Source of the DNA: Blastocystis sp. Blastoise
Lineage: Eukaryota > Sar > Bigyra > Opalinata > Blastocystidae
Direction of reading: 5' to 3'
Assembly: GCA_039096225.1 (NCBI GenBank)
Contig: JBBPEB010000008.1
Location: forward strand, 108,833 to 172,832
DNA: 64,000 nt
The notes under the pieces: model-generated
The model's input: the letters and a program-made list of their open reading frames with translations, nothing else
Databases searched by the model: none
What the model was told of the DNA's origin: nothing
Made by a program: the position numbers and the translations under genes
Shown here: positions 1 to 13,864 of the stretch, piece after piece
Position numbering within the stretch: the first letter of the stretch is position 1
Layout of the letters: each line of letters opens with the position of its first letter

Positions 1-3000
1 CTTCTCATTATACTTCTTATCCCTATCCTTTTCATTATTCTTCATTCTTCTTATCCTTTCATGATTCTTCTTTTTCTTCTACTTTACTTCTTCTAATGCT
101 TCTTTCACCTTTACATCTTATTTTACTTTTCATTATTCTTCTTCTCTACTATACTTCCTTTCCACTTCTCCTTCTCATTATAGATTTACTTCTTGTTCTC
201 ATTATTATTGTTTTTTCTTCTTTTATTATCCTTCTACATCTTCTTATTCTTATTGTTTTTTCTTCTTCTTTTCTTTTTTCTCTCGTTATCATTTCCATTC
301 CATTTTGTTCCTTTTTTTTCCTTATTCTCCTTGCAATTCTTCTCCTTTAGCTTCTTTCTTCTTTCCTTCTTTCCTTCATTCTTCTATTCCTACTTGTACT
401 TCTACTCATATTTTTTCTACTACTACTTACTCTTTTATTTTTTCTTCTATTTCTACAGCTACACTACTAATAATAATACTTCTTATTATTCTACTTATAT
501 TTCTGCTTATATTTCTACTTGTAGTTCTGCTTTTACTCCTACTCCTACTCGTGCTTTTGCTTCTACTACTTTATTCTTCTCATTCTTCTTATACTTATAC
601 TTCTTCTTGCTATTATCTTTCTCTTTCTCTTTTCTTCTTCTTCTTTTTTTCTATATTCAATTTCTCATTCTTCTTCTTCTTCTTCTTCTTCTTCTCATTT
701 TTCTTCTCATTTTTCTTCTTCTAATAATTCTCATTTTCTTATTCCTAATACTTCTATTTATACTTCTGTTTCTACTACTATATTTTTATTTATTTATTTT
801 TCTCCTTCTACGTCTACTTTTTTGTCTCCATCTCTATCTCCTTTTTTTATTCTCATTCTATTTATGCTTTTACTTTTCTTTATCCTTCTTCTTGTTTTTC
901 TTCTCATTCTTATCCTTCTTATTCTTCTTCTTGTTCTTGTTCTTGTTCTTGTTCTTCTTGTTCTTGACATTCCTTCCTCTCCTTCTTGTCCTTCTTCTTC
1001 TTCTTCTTGAAATTCCTTCATCTCCTTCTTGTCCTTCTTCTCCTTCTTCTTCTTCTCTTTCTTCTCCTCCTCCTCTTTGTCCTTCTTCTTATAATTGTTC
1101 TTCTTATCCTTTTCTTTCTCTTTCCTCTTTTTTCCACAACTTTTCTTTTTCCTTCTTATCCTTCTTCTTATAATTGTTCTTCTCCTCCTCCTCTTTGTCC
1201 TTCTTGTCCTTCTTGTCCTTCTTGTCCTTCTCTTTCTCTTTCCTATTCTACTTCTTATTCATATTTTGCTCCTCTCCTTCTCTCTCTTTTTATTCTCTTC
1301 TTGCTCCACATTTTATTTTCATGTTTCTTCTTGCTCCATATATTCTTCTCTGTCTTCTTCTTCTTATACTTCCACTTCTTATCCTTCTCATTCTACTTAT
1401 CCTTACCTTCTACTGTTTTTTCCTGATTATGCTTATTCTTGGTTTATTCTTATTTTCTTCTCTTTCTTCTTTTTCTTATTCTTCTACTTCTTCTACTTCT
1501 CCTACTTTTTGCCATTCTTGTCATTCTCCTCCTCCTTCATGTCCTTCTTCTCCTCCTCCTTCTTCTTCTTCTTCTTCTTCTTCTTCTTCTTCTTCTTCTT
1601 CTTCTTCTTCTTCTTCTTCTCCTTCTCCTTCTCCTTTTTTCTATTCTTCTTCTTCTTCTTTCACCTTTACACCATATTTTTCTTCTCCTTAATCTTCTTC
1701 TATACTTATGCTTCCTTGATGCTTCTTGTTCTCTTTGTTGTTGATATCTTCTTTTATTATCCTTCCACATATTCGTATTCATATTTTCTTCTCCGTCTTC
1801 TACTTTTACTTCTTTATCTTATTCAGCTTCTTCTTATATTTCACATTCTTCTTCTTATTCAACTTCTCCTTATATTTCAATTTCTCTTTCTTCTTCTTAT
1901 TATTATTATACTCTTTCTTCTCTTTTTCTTTCATATTTTACTTTCTCCTTTTCTTTCATCGTCTTATTTATATTTTCGTTTTTCTTCTACTTCTCTAGTT
2001 ACTTATACTTCTTTTTTCTATTGTAATTTCTACCTTACTTCTCATCCCTATTTTCCTTCTTCTTAATCTTCTAATACTCCAATTATTTATTCTTACACTT
2101 ATTCTCGTTCTACTTCACCTCCTACTTCTTTTCCTGTCTTCTTTTGATTCTTCTTCTATTTCATCTTTTTATTCTTTTTCTATTTCATTTAGTATTCTTA
2201 GTGTTATTCCTATTTTTTTTTCCATTTCATTATCCTTATTATTTTACTTTCCATTTTCTGTCTACTTCTTAATCAACTTCTACTACTTATTCACCTTTCG
2301 CTTTTTATTCTTATTCACATTATATTTCTCACCCTCATTCTACTTCTACTTCTTATTGTATTTCTTATTCATTTCATATTCTTATTCCTATTCTCATTAT
2401 CTTTCATACTCTTCTTCTACTTCTACTTCCTAATCTTTTCTCTTATTATTCTCCTTCTACTTCTTATTCTATAAATTTTACTAACATTATCTTTCTCTCT
2501 ATTATTCTATTTGTAGTTATACATTTTAACCTTATTTTCTTTTTCTAATTAGTATTCTTTTTCTAATTAGTATTTTTCTTCTACTTCTACTTAGCCTTAT
2601 TTCTTATTCTTCTTCTTCTTATTAGTATCATTCTAACATTTTTCCTTCTTTTGATTCACTTCTGCTTCTTATATTCATTATTCGTATTCTTCATTTTCTT
2701 ATTATTTATTCTATTTCCTCATCTTATTACTTTCCTTCTTCTTCTTGTTTTCTTTATACTTTTCAATCTCTGTTCTATTCTACTATTCCTATTTTCCTTC
2801 TTATTCTTCTTTATCTCTTCCTTTTTCTCCTTCTATTTTATTTTAATTTCTCCTTTTTAGTCTTCTTATTCTTATTCTTATTCTTATTCTTATTCTTATT
2901 CTTATTCTTATTTTTTCCAGATTCTTCTTTTTTTGCCTTTCTTCTACTTTCTTGTCTATTTCTCATTATTCTATTTGTACGTTTCTCATTTCTTATTCTT

Positions 3001-6000
3001 CATATTCTTCTGCTTTTATGTATTTTTTTTCTAAATTCGTCTCATTTTGCTTCTATTTCTTCTTCTACATTTTATTTATATTCCTATTATCTTTCTTATT
3101 TTCATTCTACTTTTCTTTTCACTTTATTCTGTTTCTCGCTCTACTTCTTCTTCTACTTTATCTTCTTCTTCTCCTATTCACTATCTTCTCTTTCTTCTAT
3201 ATCTTTGTTTACTCTATATTTTGTCTCCTCCTTATTCCTTTAATTTGTAGTATCATTCATTTTCTTATTTTCATTCCTGTTCTTGTTCTCATTCTTATTA
3301 TTATATTTCTTCTTTTTTTACATTTTTTCTCCTCACTAAAAATGTAATTCTTCTCGTTCTCTTTCTACTTCTTCTTTTTCTTTTTGTGATTCTTATTTTG
3401 CTTCACATTCTCCTTTTCCTTCTATTTCTCTTTATCTTCCTTATTATCAGCCTTCCTATTTTTCTTCAACATTACCTTCTACTTCTGTTCTACTCCTTAT
3501 CTCCTTTTTCTTTATACTCCTCCTTATACTTCTACTTATTCTTCTTATTCTTATTCCTATTATCTTTCATGATTTTCCTTTTTCTTATCATTTTCAATCT
3601 CATTATTCTATTTCTAATTATTTTTCTTTTTCTTTTTCTTCTTCTTCTATCCATACTTATTAAAGTTTGCTTTTTATTATTCTTTTACTTCTCGTTCTAT
3701 TTCTCAAAATTTTACTCCTTTTTACTTTTCCTTATTCTTCTTCTCCTCCTCCTCCTCCTCCTCCTCCTTATTCTTCTGTTTCTTCTTTTTTACTACTTCT
3801 CCTTACTATTATTATTATTATTATTCTTATATTTACCTTCTTTTCCTTATACTTCTTCTTCTTCTTCTTCTTATATTTACCTTCTTTTCCTTATACTTCT
3901 TCTTCTTCTTCTTATATTTACCTTCTTTTATTTATACTTCTTCTACTTCAGCTTCTTTCCTTCTTTTCTTTATTCTTCTATTTCTACTTGCTTATACTCA
4001 TATTTCTACGACTACTACTTACTCTTATTCTTTTTCTTCCATTTCGACTTCTACACTATTACTAATACTACTTCTCATTCTTCTACTTATATTTCTACTT
4101 ATATTTCTATTCTACTTCGCTTGTACTCCAACTCCAACTCCTACTTCTACTTCTATTTCTACTACTTCTTATACTTCTACATTCACTTCTATTACAACTA
4201 CTTCTTTTTCTTCTCATTATCTTTGTGCTTATACTTCTCCTTGTTCTTCTCTTTCTGTTTCTCTTTCTTCTCTTCTTCTTCTTCTTCTATTTCTTTTCTA
4301 TATTCTATTTCTCATTCTTCTACTACTAATTCTCCTTTTCCTTCTATTTCTATTTCTACTTCTACACTATTACTAATACTTTTATTTCTTTTTCATGCTC
4401 ATTCTACTTCTTCTTATTCGTCTGCTTCTATATCTCCTTCCTATTCTTCTTTTATTTATACTTTTACTTTTACTTCTTTTTCTTCTCCACCTTCTTCTTC
4501 TTCTATTTTTCCTTTTCCAACTATTATTGCTTCTATTTCTACTTCTATACTACTATTTCTTTCTCTTTCTCTTTTTCATTCTTCTCATTCTCATTCTCTT
4601 TCTCTTTCTTTTTCTCTTGTTCCTTTTTTTCTTTCTCTTTCTGTTTTTACTTCTCCTTCTCTATTCCTTCTTCTACTCTTCCTTCTGCTTCTTCTTATCC
4701 TTCTTCTACTCTTGCTTCTCCTTTTTCTACTTTTCCTTCTGCTTCTTCTTATCCTTCTCCCTCTTCTCTTTCCTTTTTCTATTCGTCTCTTTCTCGTTCT
4801 TTCTTCCTTCTCCTCCTTCTCTTTGTCATTCTTCTACTCTTCCCCTTCTTATCATTATCCTTCTTATTCTCCTTCTTATTCATATTTTGCTCCTCTCCTT
4901 CTATTCTCTTTTTAGTCTTCTTGTTCCATATTTTATATGTTTCTTTTTCTACTTCCACATATTTTCTACTTCTACGTCTTCTTCTTCTTATTATCCTTAT
5001 ACTTCTTCTTATAATCATTCTTATTTTCCCTTTGTTCTCCTTCTCCTTCTATTTCTTCTTCTTCTTGTCATTCTTCTCCTTCTCCTTCTCCTTCTCCTTC
5101 TCCTTCTACTTCTACTTCTACTTCTACTTCTACTTCTACTTCTACTTCTACTTCTACTTCTACTTCTACTTCTACTTCTACTTCTTCTTCTCCTTCTCTT
5201 GTTCCTTCTTCTGCTTTTCGTTCTTCTCGTTCATCTCTTGCTCCATCTTGTCCTTCTCTTTGTCATTCTTATCCTCTTATCTTTCTTATCCTTCTTATCC
5301 TTCTCCTTCCTATTCATATTTTACTCCTCTCCTTCTATTCTCTTTTTAGTCTCTTCTTGTTCCACATTTTATTTTCATGTTTTTTCTTTTATTTCCACAT
5401 ATTCTTCTCCCTTCTCCATCTTCTTCTTTTTATTATCCTTGTACTTCTACTTCTAATCATTCTCATGCTACTTATCCTTAGCTTCTACTGATGTTTTCAT
5501 TATTAAACTTATTTTTGGTTTATTCTTATTTTCCTTGTCCTTCTTCTTTATTCTTCTTATCCTTATTCTTATCTTTCTTGTCCTTATCGTTGTACTCCCT
5601 TTTCTTGCCTTTCATCTTTTCCTTGTCCTTGTACTTGTACTTGTCCTGCTTCTTCTGCTTCTTCTTGTTGTTCTTCTCCTTCTCCTTCTTATCCTTCTAC
5701 TTCTACTTCTACTTTTTTTTTCTTCTTCTTCTACTTCTTCTTTTTTTTATACTTCTAATCATTCTTATTCTCCTTCTTCTTATCTTCTACTGATGTTTTC
5801 CTTATTATGTTTATTCTTGGTTTATTCTTATTTTCTTCTTATTTTCTTCTTATTCTTCTACTTCTACTTCTACTTCTACTTCTACATCTTGTCATTCTTC
5901 TCATTCTCATTCTTCTTCTTTTTCTTCCTTTTCTTCTTCTAGAATTACTTCTACTTCTACTTCTACTTAATTACATCTACTTCTACTTCTACTTCACTAC

Positions 6001-6440
6001 TTTTTTTTTACTTATACATCCACATATACTTCTACTTTTTCTATATCTTCTATATCTATATCTACTTCACTACTTCTTATTATTGTTATTCTTCTCATTC
6101 TACTTCTACTTTTTTTCTCCTCCTTCTTCTATTTCTATTTCTCTTTCTTCTTTTTCCCCTTTTCTTTCTCATTCTCATTCTTGATATACTTCTTATAAGT
6201 CTATTTCTACTTGTTCTTCTTCTTCCACTTATTATTATTATTATGATTCTTCTTCTTCTTCTTCTTCTTCTTATAGTGGTATAACTATACTATTACTTCT
6301 TCTTACACTACTACTGCATCTTCTTATATTTTGTATAATATTCTTCTTCTTATACTACTACTTCTTCAATTATTATTATTTACTTTCCTCTTCTTCTATT
6401 ATTATTCATCATTCTTATGTTGCTATTTCATTACTTGCTC
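1..6440. repeat. 6.4-kb one-sided polypyrimidine low-complexity tract
   Basis: The plus strand is almost only C and T with scattered A, made of drifting TTC/CTT/TTA/ATT triplets and cleaner (CTT)n blocks at about 1558-1620, 5083-5186 and 6249-6272. The long open frames here exist only because purine-poor DNA cannot form stop codons; their products are runs of Leu, Phe, Ser and Tyr with no domain. I see no exon structure. The tract probably continues left of the window. Triplex or H-DNA formation is a known property of such tracts, but that is inference here. Confidence 0.85.
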
Positions 6441-6955
6441 CTATTAATCCTAATTTCTCCTTTATCTTCCTTATACATATTTAGTTACTTTATTTTCCAA
6501 ATTCTTCTTATTATGAAACAAATTTTACTATATTGATAGATTATTCTCCTTCTTCTGGTTGTACCTATAACTCCTGTTTCTTCATATATTACTGTCCATA
6601 CTTCGATTCAGATTTTTATTACTAGTCTTCTATTTATTTTTATTCTTATCTCTATTATTCAAACTTTATTAGTATCTGAATTGATATAAACTCTTTTCTC
6701 TTATTAATGAATTATATTACTAATTAGTCACTGATGTTGCAATTATATTCTCATTTTCAAAATATTGATATATGTATTCAAATATAAATATATTATTTAG
6801 TTAATGAATTCAAATAATTCAGTTTTTAGTAACATAATAATGTTATTACTCTCCTTGTTAATGAATAATACGTGTACCATATTATATTATACTGGCTAAT
6901 AAATATACAAATTATTCATACTGAGTTGTTCTACATGATGAATATAAACCAAACA
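6441..6955. other. AT-rich spacer, no feature seen
   Basis: Ordinary AT-rich DNA between the polypyrimidine tract and the minisatellite; no exon, terminal repeat or RNA gene is recognisable. Confidence 0.5.
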
Positions 6956-7090
6956 ATATATGAATATATGATGATATTAGATGAATATATATATGAATAT
7001 ATGATGATATAAGATGAATATATATATGAATACATGATGATATAAGAAGAATATATATATGAATATATGATGCTATTAGATGAATATATA
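6956..7090. repeat. short minisatellite downstream of the MULE gene
   Basis: About four imperfect copies of a unit of about 43 bp built from GATGAATATATATATGAATA and ATGATGATATTA. It lies just past the 3' end of the minus-strand transposase gene. No function is visible. Confidence 0.6.
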
Positions 7091-7183
7091 ATATAAGAGT
7101 AGTTATGAAGAAGAAATAGAAAATTTTTATTCTTAAAGAAGTTGATTTAGATGATTATAAATATATACTTATTAATGTTCTCA

Positions 7184-7552
7184 TTAAACACTTGAAGTGT
7201 TTAATCGTTTAGCATTATATGAATTTTCAGTAGTTGATATATTACTTTCATTCAAGAACCCACTTATATCTTCTTCAGATGTATTAGTTGGAATGTCTTG
7301 ATCCATACTAGGTATATCTATACTATCTGATTCTCTTGCCTTCTGAAGAATTGACTCATTTGAAGTTATTGATTCCATAAGTGATTCAAGTGCTGGCATA
7401 TTTCGTTTTATTTGCCAAGATTCATGACGATAATAGTAAGATTTAAAATTAGAAAAATTCACTTTAGAAGGTCTTCCAGATGATCTAATAGTATACTTTG
7501 GACTTGATATAGAAGATGTATTTACAGAATTGATAATGTTACTACTCACTGA

Positions 7553-7592
<40 letters not shown>

Positions 7593-9413
7593 GTATAATA
7601 CTATATTATATACATACCTATCGATGTAACCATTGTAATACATATCTCTTGTTCTATATGAGTAAAGCTGCTTAAATGTATTAAAAACATTAAATATGGT
7701 AGATGCTTGTCTTTTATTATTATGAACATCATCAAGCATCTTTCTAAACAATACTATTGCATGAAAACATGGGTATTCCTGAAATTGATAGATACCACAG
7801 TTACATGTTTTATCTCTATAGTTTACTATATATTCATCATCGATCATAACTCTACCGGCCATATTATTATCGTCATAATTGTAATGATTTACTTCTGCTA
7901 TAGCTTTTCCTCCAAAATCATAATTTGCTTGAAAATAATCCAAAAACGTATTATCACTTGTTTTATTAATAGTAGATAACTGATAAGCATGACCATAATT
8001 ATATATCTCAATTAACATCTTATGTACTGGAAGTCTTCTAAGATCATATATAGCATTATTAAATGATTCAGCAGGGCTGGAAGCTATATAGCCAAATCTT
8101 CTAATCCTTCTATTATTAATATCTATATTATATAATCCGTTATCTCTATATTTCTCAATGTTATCCATTTCATGTTTTGTAAGATGAGCTTCCTCTATTA
8201 TTTCTTCCCAATCCATGATGTTATCAGCTAGTATTAATTGTGGCAATATAGTAGCAAGGGTGCTTCCTTTTCGACATATCTTCTTCATTACATGGAAAGC
8301 ACATGAAAAGGATACACAATTTGGGAATATGGAATATATACTATTTTTAAGTCCCTTATCCATATCAGAAAAAAATGATATATTATCTATATTACAATTC
8401 TGCTCTTCTAATGATATCTTTAAGTGTTTTTGAAAATTGGTCCATGTTGCAGTACATTCTACAGCATATAAACCAAAGGCTAGTAGAAGTATCTTTCTTT
8501 CAATCGTAATTGTTACAGCAGTTAATATGGTTTGTTTTGATCTCGTTATATGAGTACCATCAAGGAATATAATTGGCTGGTCTATCTTGTTATACAACTC
8601 TATATTTGATTTAAGACTTACGAAGTAATATAAGAATTCTGGTATACTATCTTGTCCTTTAGTAGTTTCTTTACTGTTATCTGCTTGATTATTCTCCATG
8701 GAGATACTACAACCCAATAGGTCTTCATCAAATTTATCGTTAGTATCAAATGACATATTATTAGATCTATAAATATTATTATTATATGTATCCATTATTC
8801 CATTAGAAGACTCTACTTCTTTACTATAATCATCAAAATTTATATTATTATATGCTTCTTCTGATTTATAGGATACTGATGAAGGTAATACGCCATATGA
8901 AACATGGTTTCCTTTCTTTTTCATTATTTCTAATATACCAGGTATAAGGTTATACTTGTTCTCACATTTTATGCCAATTGATTTTAAAACTGAACGACAT
9001 ATACTATTTGTTATATTCATTCCCTGGGAAGTCAGATATTTCTCCAACTGAACAGTTGATTTAAAGTAATTGGTTAGATTCTTCTCTTTTAAGTATTCAA
9101 CAATTGATGTAGATGACATTTGGTTTTTAATAGAACGTAGATTCTTCTTATGAAAAACTATATTAATACTTGGTTTTGTACATATTTCCTTAAAACGTTC
9201 CAAAGTGATTCCATGAAGAAGTTCCTCATTAGAAAATATCCTTACAGACCTTTCATTATCACTACTTGTAGCTATTCCGATAGATTCATCAATTTTCATC
9301 ATTTCATCAATAGTTATTGATTGTTGATTATCAGCACTAGACGCATTAATGTGCTTTAAAATAATATCATCTAGAACAGCTATAGAAAGAAGTAATAGAA
9401 ATAATATATACAT
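7184..9413 (-). CDS. Mutator-like (MULE) transposase, body exons
   Basis: Catalytic part of a Mutator-superfamily DDE transposase. The best model is complement(join(7184..7553, 7618..9379)) spliced to N-terminal exons at 16454-16474 and 16601-16880, giving 811 codons including the stop. A MULE core is visible: first Asp in FLDGTH (about residue 374), second Asp in FFSDMDKG (about 439), then CAFH (about 460-463). Near residues 625-640 lies a SWIM zinc finger (CNC...CFH). The last exon carries a Ser-rich tail with a GRPSK patch. The 64-nt intron 7554-7617 is GT-AG. The open frame runs on to an ATG at 9413, but the segment 9380-9413 looks like translated intron ending in CTATAG, so I place the exon start at 9379. 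Terminal inverted repeats of the element were not found. Family assignment is confident; the exon linkage is inference from matching phase. Confidence 0.85.
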
Positions 9414-9467
9414 ATTAAAATTTAATATATAGATAAAAAGAATTAAAAAAAATTGGATAATAAGACA

Positions 9468-9659
9468 CTATGAATATATATATATAATGAATAATAATAT
9501 ATATCTATAGAATGAGAATAAGAATATATATATATATAATGAATAATAAGAAAGAATAATAAGAATATATATATATATATATATATAATGAATAATAAGA
9601 AAGAATAATAAGAATATATATATATATAATGAATAATAAGAAAGAATAATAAGATAATA
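9468..9659. repeat. minisatellite, left fragment
   Basis: Same unit as 13865-16440 (AATGAATAATAAGAAAGAAT followed by AATAAGAATATATA). It is cut off exactly where element A begins, so the two blocks look like one array split by that insertion. Confidence 0.8.
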
Positions 9660-12600
9660 CAAGCGTTTCACGACTGGCTACGCCAGCCTACGCTTGAGTT
9701 TAGATAATTATTATCTCTCAAATGTTATATCTTACATTGAATTTTAAAAAATGAATATTTATTCTTATGTTTTTGTTATTCATTTCTGTTTTTATTTTTT
9801 TTTAGGATTAAAACTATTTTATATTTTATAAAATATTATTTCAATTGCTTTTAATTGTTATCTTCTAATCTTAATTTTCAATTTAGTATTTTAAATAATT
9901 TAATTCATACATATTGATAATTCTTACTTAACATTCTATATGTTTTTGAGTATTATTTCCTTTTTTTTTTAATATTCTTTTTAGCCATTTTTATTATTGA
10001 TTATATATATTTATTGTTTATCAATGATAATTAATTAACTCTTGTGTTTTATTTTTGATCTTATTTCTATTTCTATTTCTATTTCTATTTCTATTTCTAT
10101 TTCTATTTCTATTTCTATTTCTATTTCTATTTCTATTTCTATTTCTATTTCTATTTCTATTTCTATTTCTATTTCTATTTCTATTTCTATTTCTATTTCT
10201 ATTTCTATTTCTATTTCTATTTCTATTTCTATTTCTATTTCTATTTCTATTTCTATTTCTATTTCTATTTCTATTTCTATTTCTATTTCTATTTCTATTT
10301 CTATTTCTATTTCTATTTCTATTTAGTTTTTAGTTTTCAATATTAATTCACTTTTCTTTGTTATTTCATTTATAACTTTCTATGTATTTTATCAATTCAT
10401 TTAGTTTTATAAATATTTAGTATTTTAAATAATATCAATATGATTATAAAATACTTTTTCTTTTAAAACATATTATTATCACTTATACCCTACCTTTAAA
10501 TATTTATGTTTTATTTGAATTAGTCTATATAATTATTATTGTGAGAAATAGCTTATTCTCTTGTCTAAAAAAATATTATATATTCTTTTTTATTCTTTTC
10601 ATATATTGTTTTGTTTTATTTTTAAAATATTATAATTTTGATATCTATTTGTTTTTTTATATTTTATCCTTTCCTTTTATATATACTATTATATAAATAT
10701 TTTAGAAATTTTATTATACAGCTTTTCTCAATTAATAAATGTTTAATTATATAAATAGTAATCATATCTTGATATTATTTGATAAATATTATAATTTTTC
10801 TTTTATTATACTTATTTTAGTTTGAATTATTAACACAAAAGTACTCTTAATAATTAAAAGATATTTATTACTTTATATAATAAACAAAAAAATTAGAGTT
10901 TTATTTTAATATTTATCATTAATAGAATTTATTCGTTATAAGTAAAAGAGAATATTTATAGAGAAATTATCTTTTCATTATTTAAAATTAATTAATTCAA
11001 ATTTAATTCAATTTTTATAGTGTTATCAAAATCATTCTAGAAATAAGAAATAAAAACTAAAATATAAAACAAAAATTACATTTCATTTCATAACTAAATA
11101 GATTTAAATACTTTGGAAACTTTACCTATTATACATACAATATAGCTTCTAAAACAAATAAGTTATCATAAAAAAACTCTAAAAGACTGAACGTTTTTAA
11201 ATACATATACTCACTTTTATTTTAACTAATTTTATATTCATATACATATATATTTGATTTATTATTTTAATTTGTAAAAAATAACTTGAATCTCTTTTGT
11301 TTAAAGTCACAATTACAAAAAATGAGTTCTTTTGAAAGACAAAAAACATTCTTTAAACAATAATAATTTTGTATTTAGTGACATAAAAACGTATTATACT
11401 GTTTTAGAAACAATTAAAATCATTTTACCCATTTTAACACTCCTATCAAACAGTCAACCATGTTTAATTAAACTAATTTTTAATATTTTATATTCTATAA
11501 TAGGTCTATTTATTATTTTTATAAAAGGTAACTTGAATCTCTTGACATAACTATTGTAATTCTAAAGAATCAAATTTTTAAACAACTTAAAATGTTTATT
11601 TATTGTAGATTTTAATATGAAATACTCTAAAAACACTCAATATATACTTATTGTAACCATTTTAGAAAAATAGACTCATTTTAACATTTTGGTCAAACAC
11701 ACAACCACCTTTATTTCAAACAATTCTTTTATTATTATAAACATTAAACACTCTAATACTCATTTTTATAAAAAGTGTATTGAATCTCTTCACTTAAGAC
11801 AGTCAAACAGACAATTCAAAATTATTTTACACTTTAAACTCATTATAAAGTGATAATATTTATAGAATTGCTTTGATATGTGATTTAGGACACATTGAAC
11901 TACTTTTTATAAAATTATGAGTCAACATTTCCAGTTTGTCACTCACTCGTCAACTCCACTTTTGACCATTTTTTTGAGAAACGTAATACATATAAGGTCT
12001 AGTTTTCAAATATGTAAAAATTAATTGTCAAATATGAATTTGATTTGTCAACTTTCGGAAAATTTTTAGAAAAACGATTTTTCAATTTTCAGTTTTTTAA
12101 CATGTTATACTATTGACGCTACTGAACTTATTTCTTAATTAATTTTAAATATTAAAAATTATATTATTAATATGTTTTATTCTCTATATTAATTTGTTAA
12201 AATTATTTAAAATAATTAAATATTGACTGAGAAATTAAAACCATAAACTATACCCTTTTTTCAAAAATTAATTTTTTTATGTTTTGCATATATAATTTTT
12301 TATCTCAAAAGTTATTTTATATTTTGATAATATTTTTATAAATATATAAACTATAGGTTGTCTAGTTTATAAATAAGATTTATTTATTTTATTTAAATTA
12401 ATATTGATGGAGAAATTGTCAAAATAAACTATAGTATCAAAAATGCTTTCTTCTTTTTAAACGACTTATTTCACTAATTAAAGACAATTAAAAACAAATT
12501 TATTTATTTTAAGCTTATTTATGACATATACAACTCATAAAGACTCATAACTAACTTTTTAAGACAAACATTGTCTGTATCAGTTCAACATGTTGTCTTA

Positions 12601-13864
12601 ACTTTTTCAAATAAGTCACGTACAGTGTCTATGAGTGGTTCTAAACACGTATTAAAACGTTTTAAGAGTTTATTGAGTTAACATTGTCTGGTGATCTGTT
12701 GTCAAAGTCTTTTAAAAACAAAATAAAATTGTAAAATATGTTTATTTTGGTATGTAGTTTTTAAATATGAAGTCAAATGTCAAATAAAATTGTTAATGAT
12801 GAAAATATAAACAAAAAACAAATGAAAACTTTTTAAGAAAATTTTTTGAAAGTCATTTTTTATTGAGTTCAACTATTGACTCTTGTCACCTGAGTTTTCA
12901 ATTAATTAAAAAAATGAAAAATATGTATCTGCTATGACATGTCTAGTTTCTAAATATGTTCTAACTTTTTTATTTTATTAAGAATTGATTGAGAAATCAC
13001 AATAACAAACTATACCCTTTTTTTGAAAATTTTCATTTTTATGTTTTTCATATAAATGAATGTTTCTCAGTCAATATTAAATATTTAGATAAAATAAAAA
13101 ATATGTATCTGCAATAGCTTATCTTAATTATAATTATACTTTTATTTTTAAAAAATATCCAAAACTCAAGGAGAAAGACGAATAACAAACTATACTATCA
13201 AAACATCAAAATTTCTATTATCAAATATTTTCTTATTAAAACTTTTTAAACAACTAAAAGATATACTTATGACATGTATTGATTCTAAATAACTTGAATA
13301 AACTCAAATAAGTTTATAAAGAAGGAATGTGTCGGATATCAGTTTGACTTTTGTTGTTATTTAAAGGAATTATTGTTGTTTCAGAGTAGTTGAGGTCAGT
13401 ATCATAACAACTGAAACCATTTTAGAGTTTAAAGTTAGTAATGTGTGTATTGATATGTTGTCAAGTTGTAAATATAAACAAATTTACCCGTCAAAACTAT
13501 TTATAAGACTAATCCGTCAATAAAAGTCAATTTTATAAAAATAAATATAGAGTATGTGAGTAGATATAAGAAAAATAAGAAAAAAATAAAAAATGAAAAA
13601 CGAAAAATAAGTGTTTTTATAAAAATGAAAAATATTGGATAAAATAAAAATAATCCAATAATTTTGGTTAAAATTTTGTGCGAAAATGGTTTTTTGCGAT
13701 TTTTAGCCAGAAATTTAGAGTTTTTGAAAAATTTCTTTAACAGTCATTTTTAGAATTGTGTTCCGGTTTTTATGATGTTATTTTTATTTTATAAAAGTTA
13801 ATAACAAAGTCAATAATGGTGAAAGTGTGTGAGACACCGTACTTTTGGGCTGCTAAATTAAGGA
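9660..13864 (-). mobile_element. Helitron-like element A (non-autonomous, hairpin end)
   Basis: A 4.2-kb segment repeated in inverted orientation at 34880-37851 (element B). Read on the minus strand it begins TCCTTAATTTAG and ends with a GC-rich nested hairpin (stem CTGGC/GCCAG inside an outer stem AAGCGT/ACGCTT) and CTTG at 9660. In both copies the flanks are A before the 5' TC and T after the 3' end, as in Helitron insertion between A and T; however CTTG departs from the usual CTRR terminus and no target duplication is seen. There is no transposase gene inside. It interrupts the minisatellite and lies in the long intron of the MULE gene. What is certain is the repeated segment with shared ends; the Helitron class is inference. 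Confidence 0.65.
10061..10323. repeat. (TATTTC)n hexanucleotide satellite
   Basis: About 44 essentially perfect copies of a hexamer (TTTCTA register), inside element A and absent from its relative B. Perfection suggests recent expansion or gene-free slippage. The Ile-Ser and Leu-Phe repeat frames across it are artefacts. Confidence 0.95.

Noticed and set aside
96-6184. Long plus-strand open frames of Leu/Phe/Ser/Tyr
   Set aside because: They arise because purine-poor DNA lacks stop codons; overlapping frames are equally open and no domain or start context is present.
10042-10333. Ile-Ser and Leu-Phe repeat frames
   Set aside because: Translation of the (TATTTC)n hexamer.
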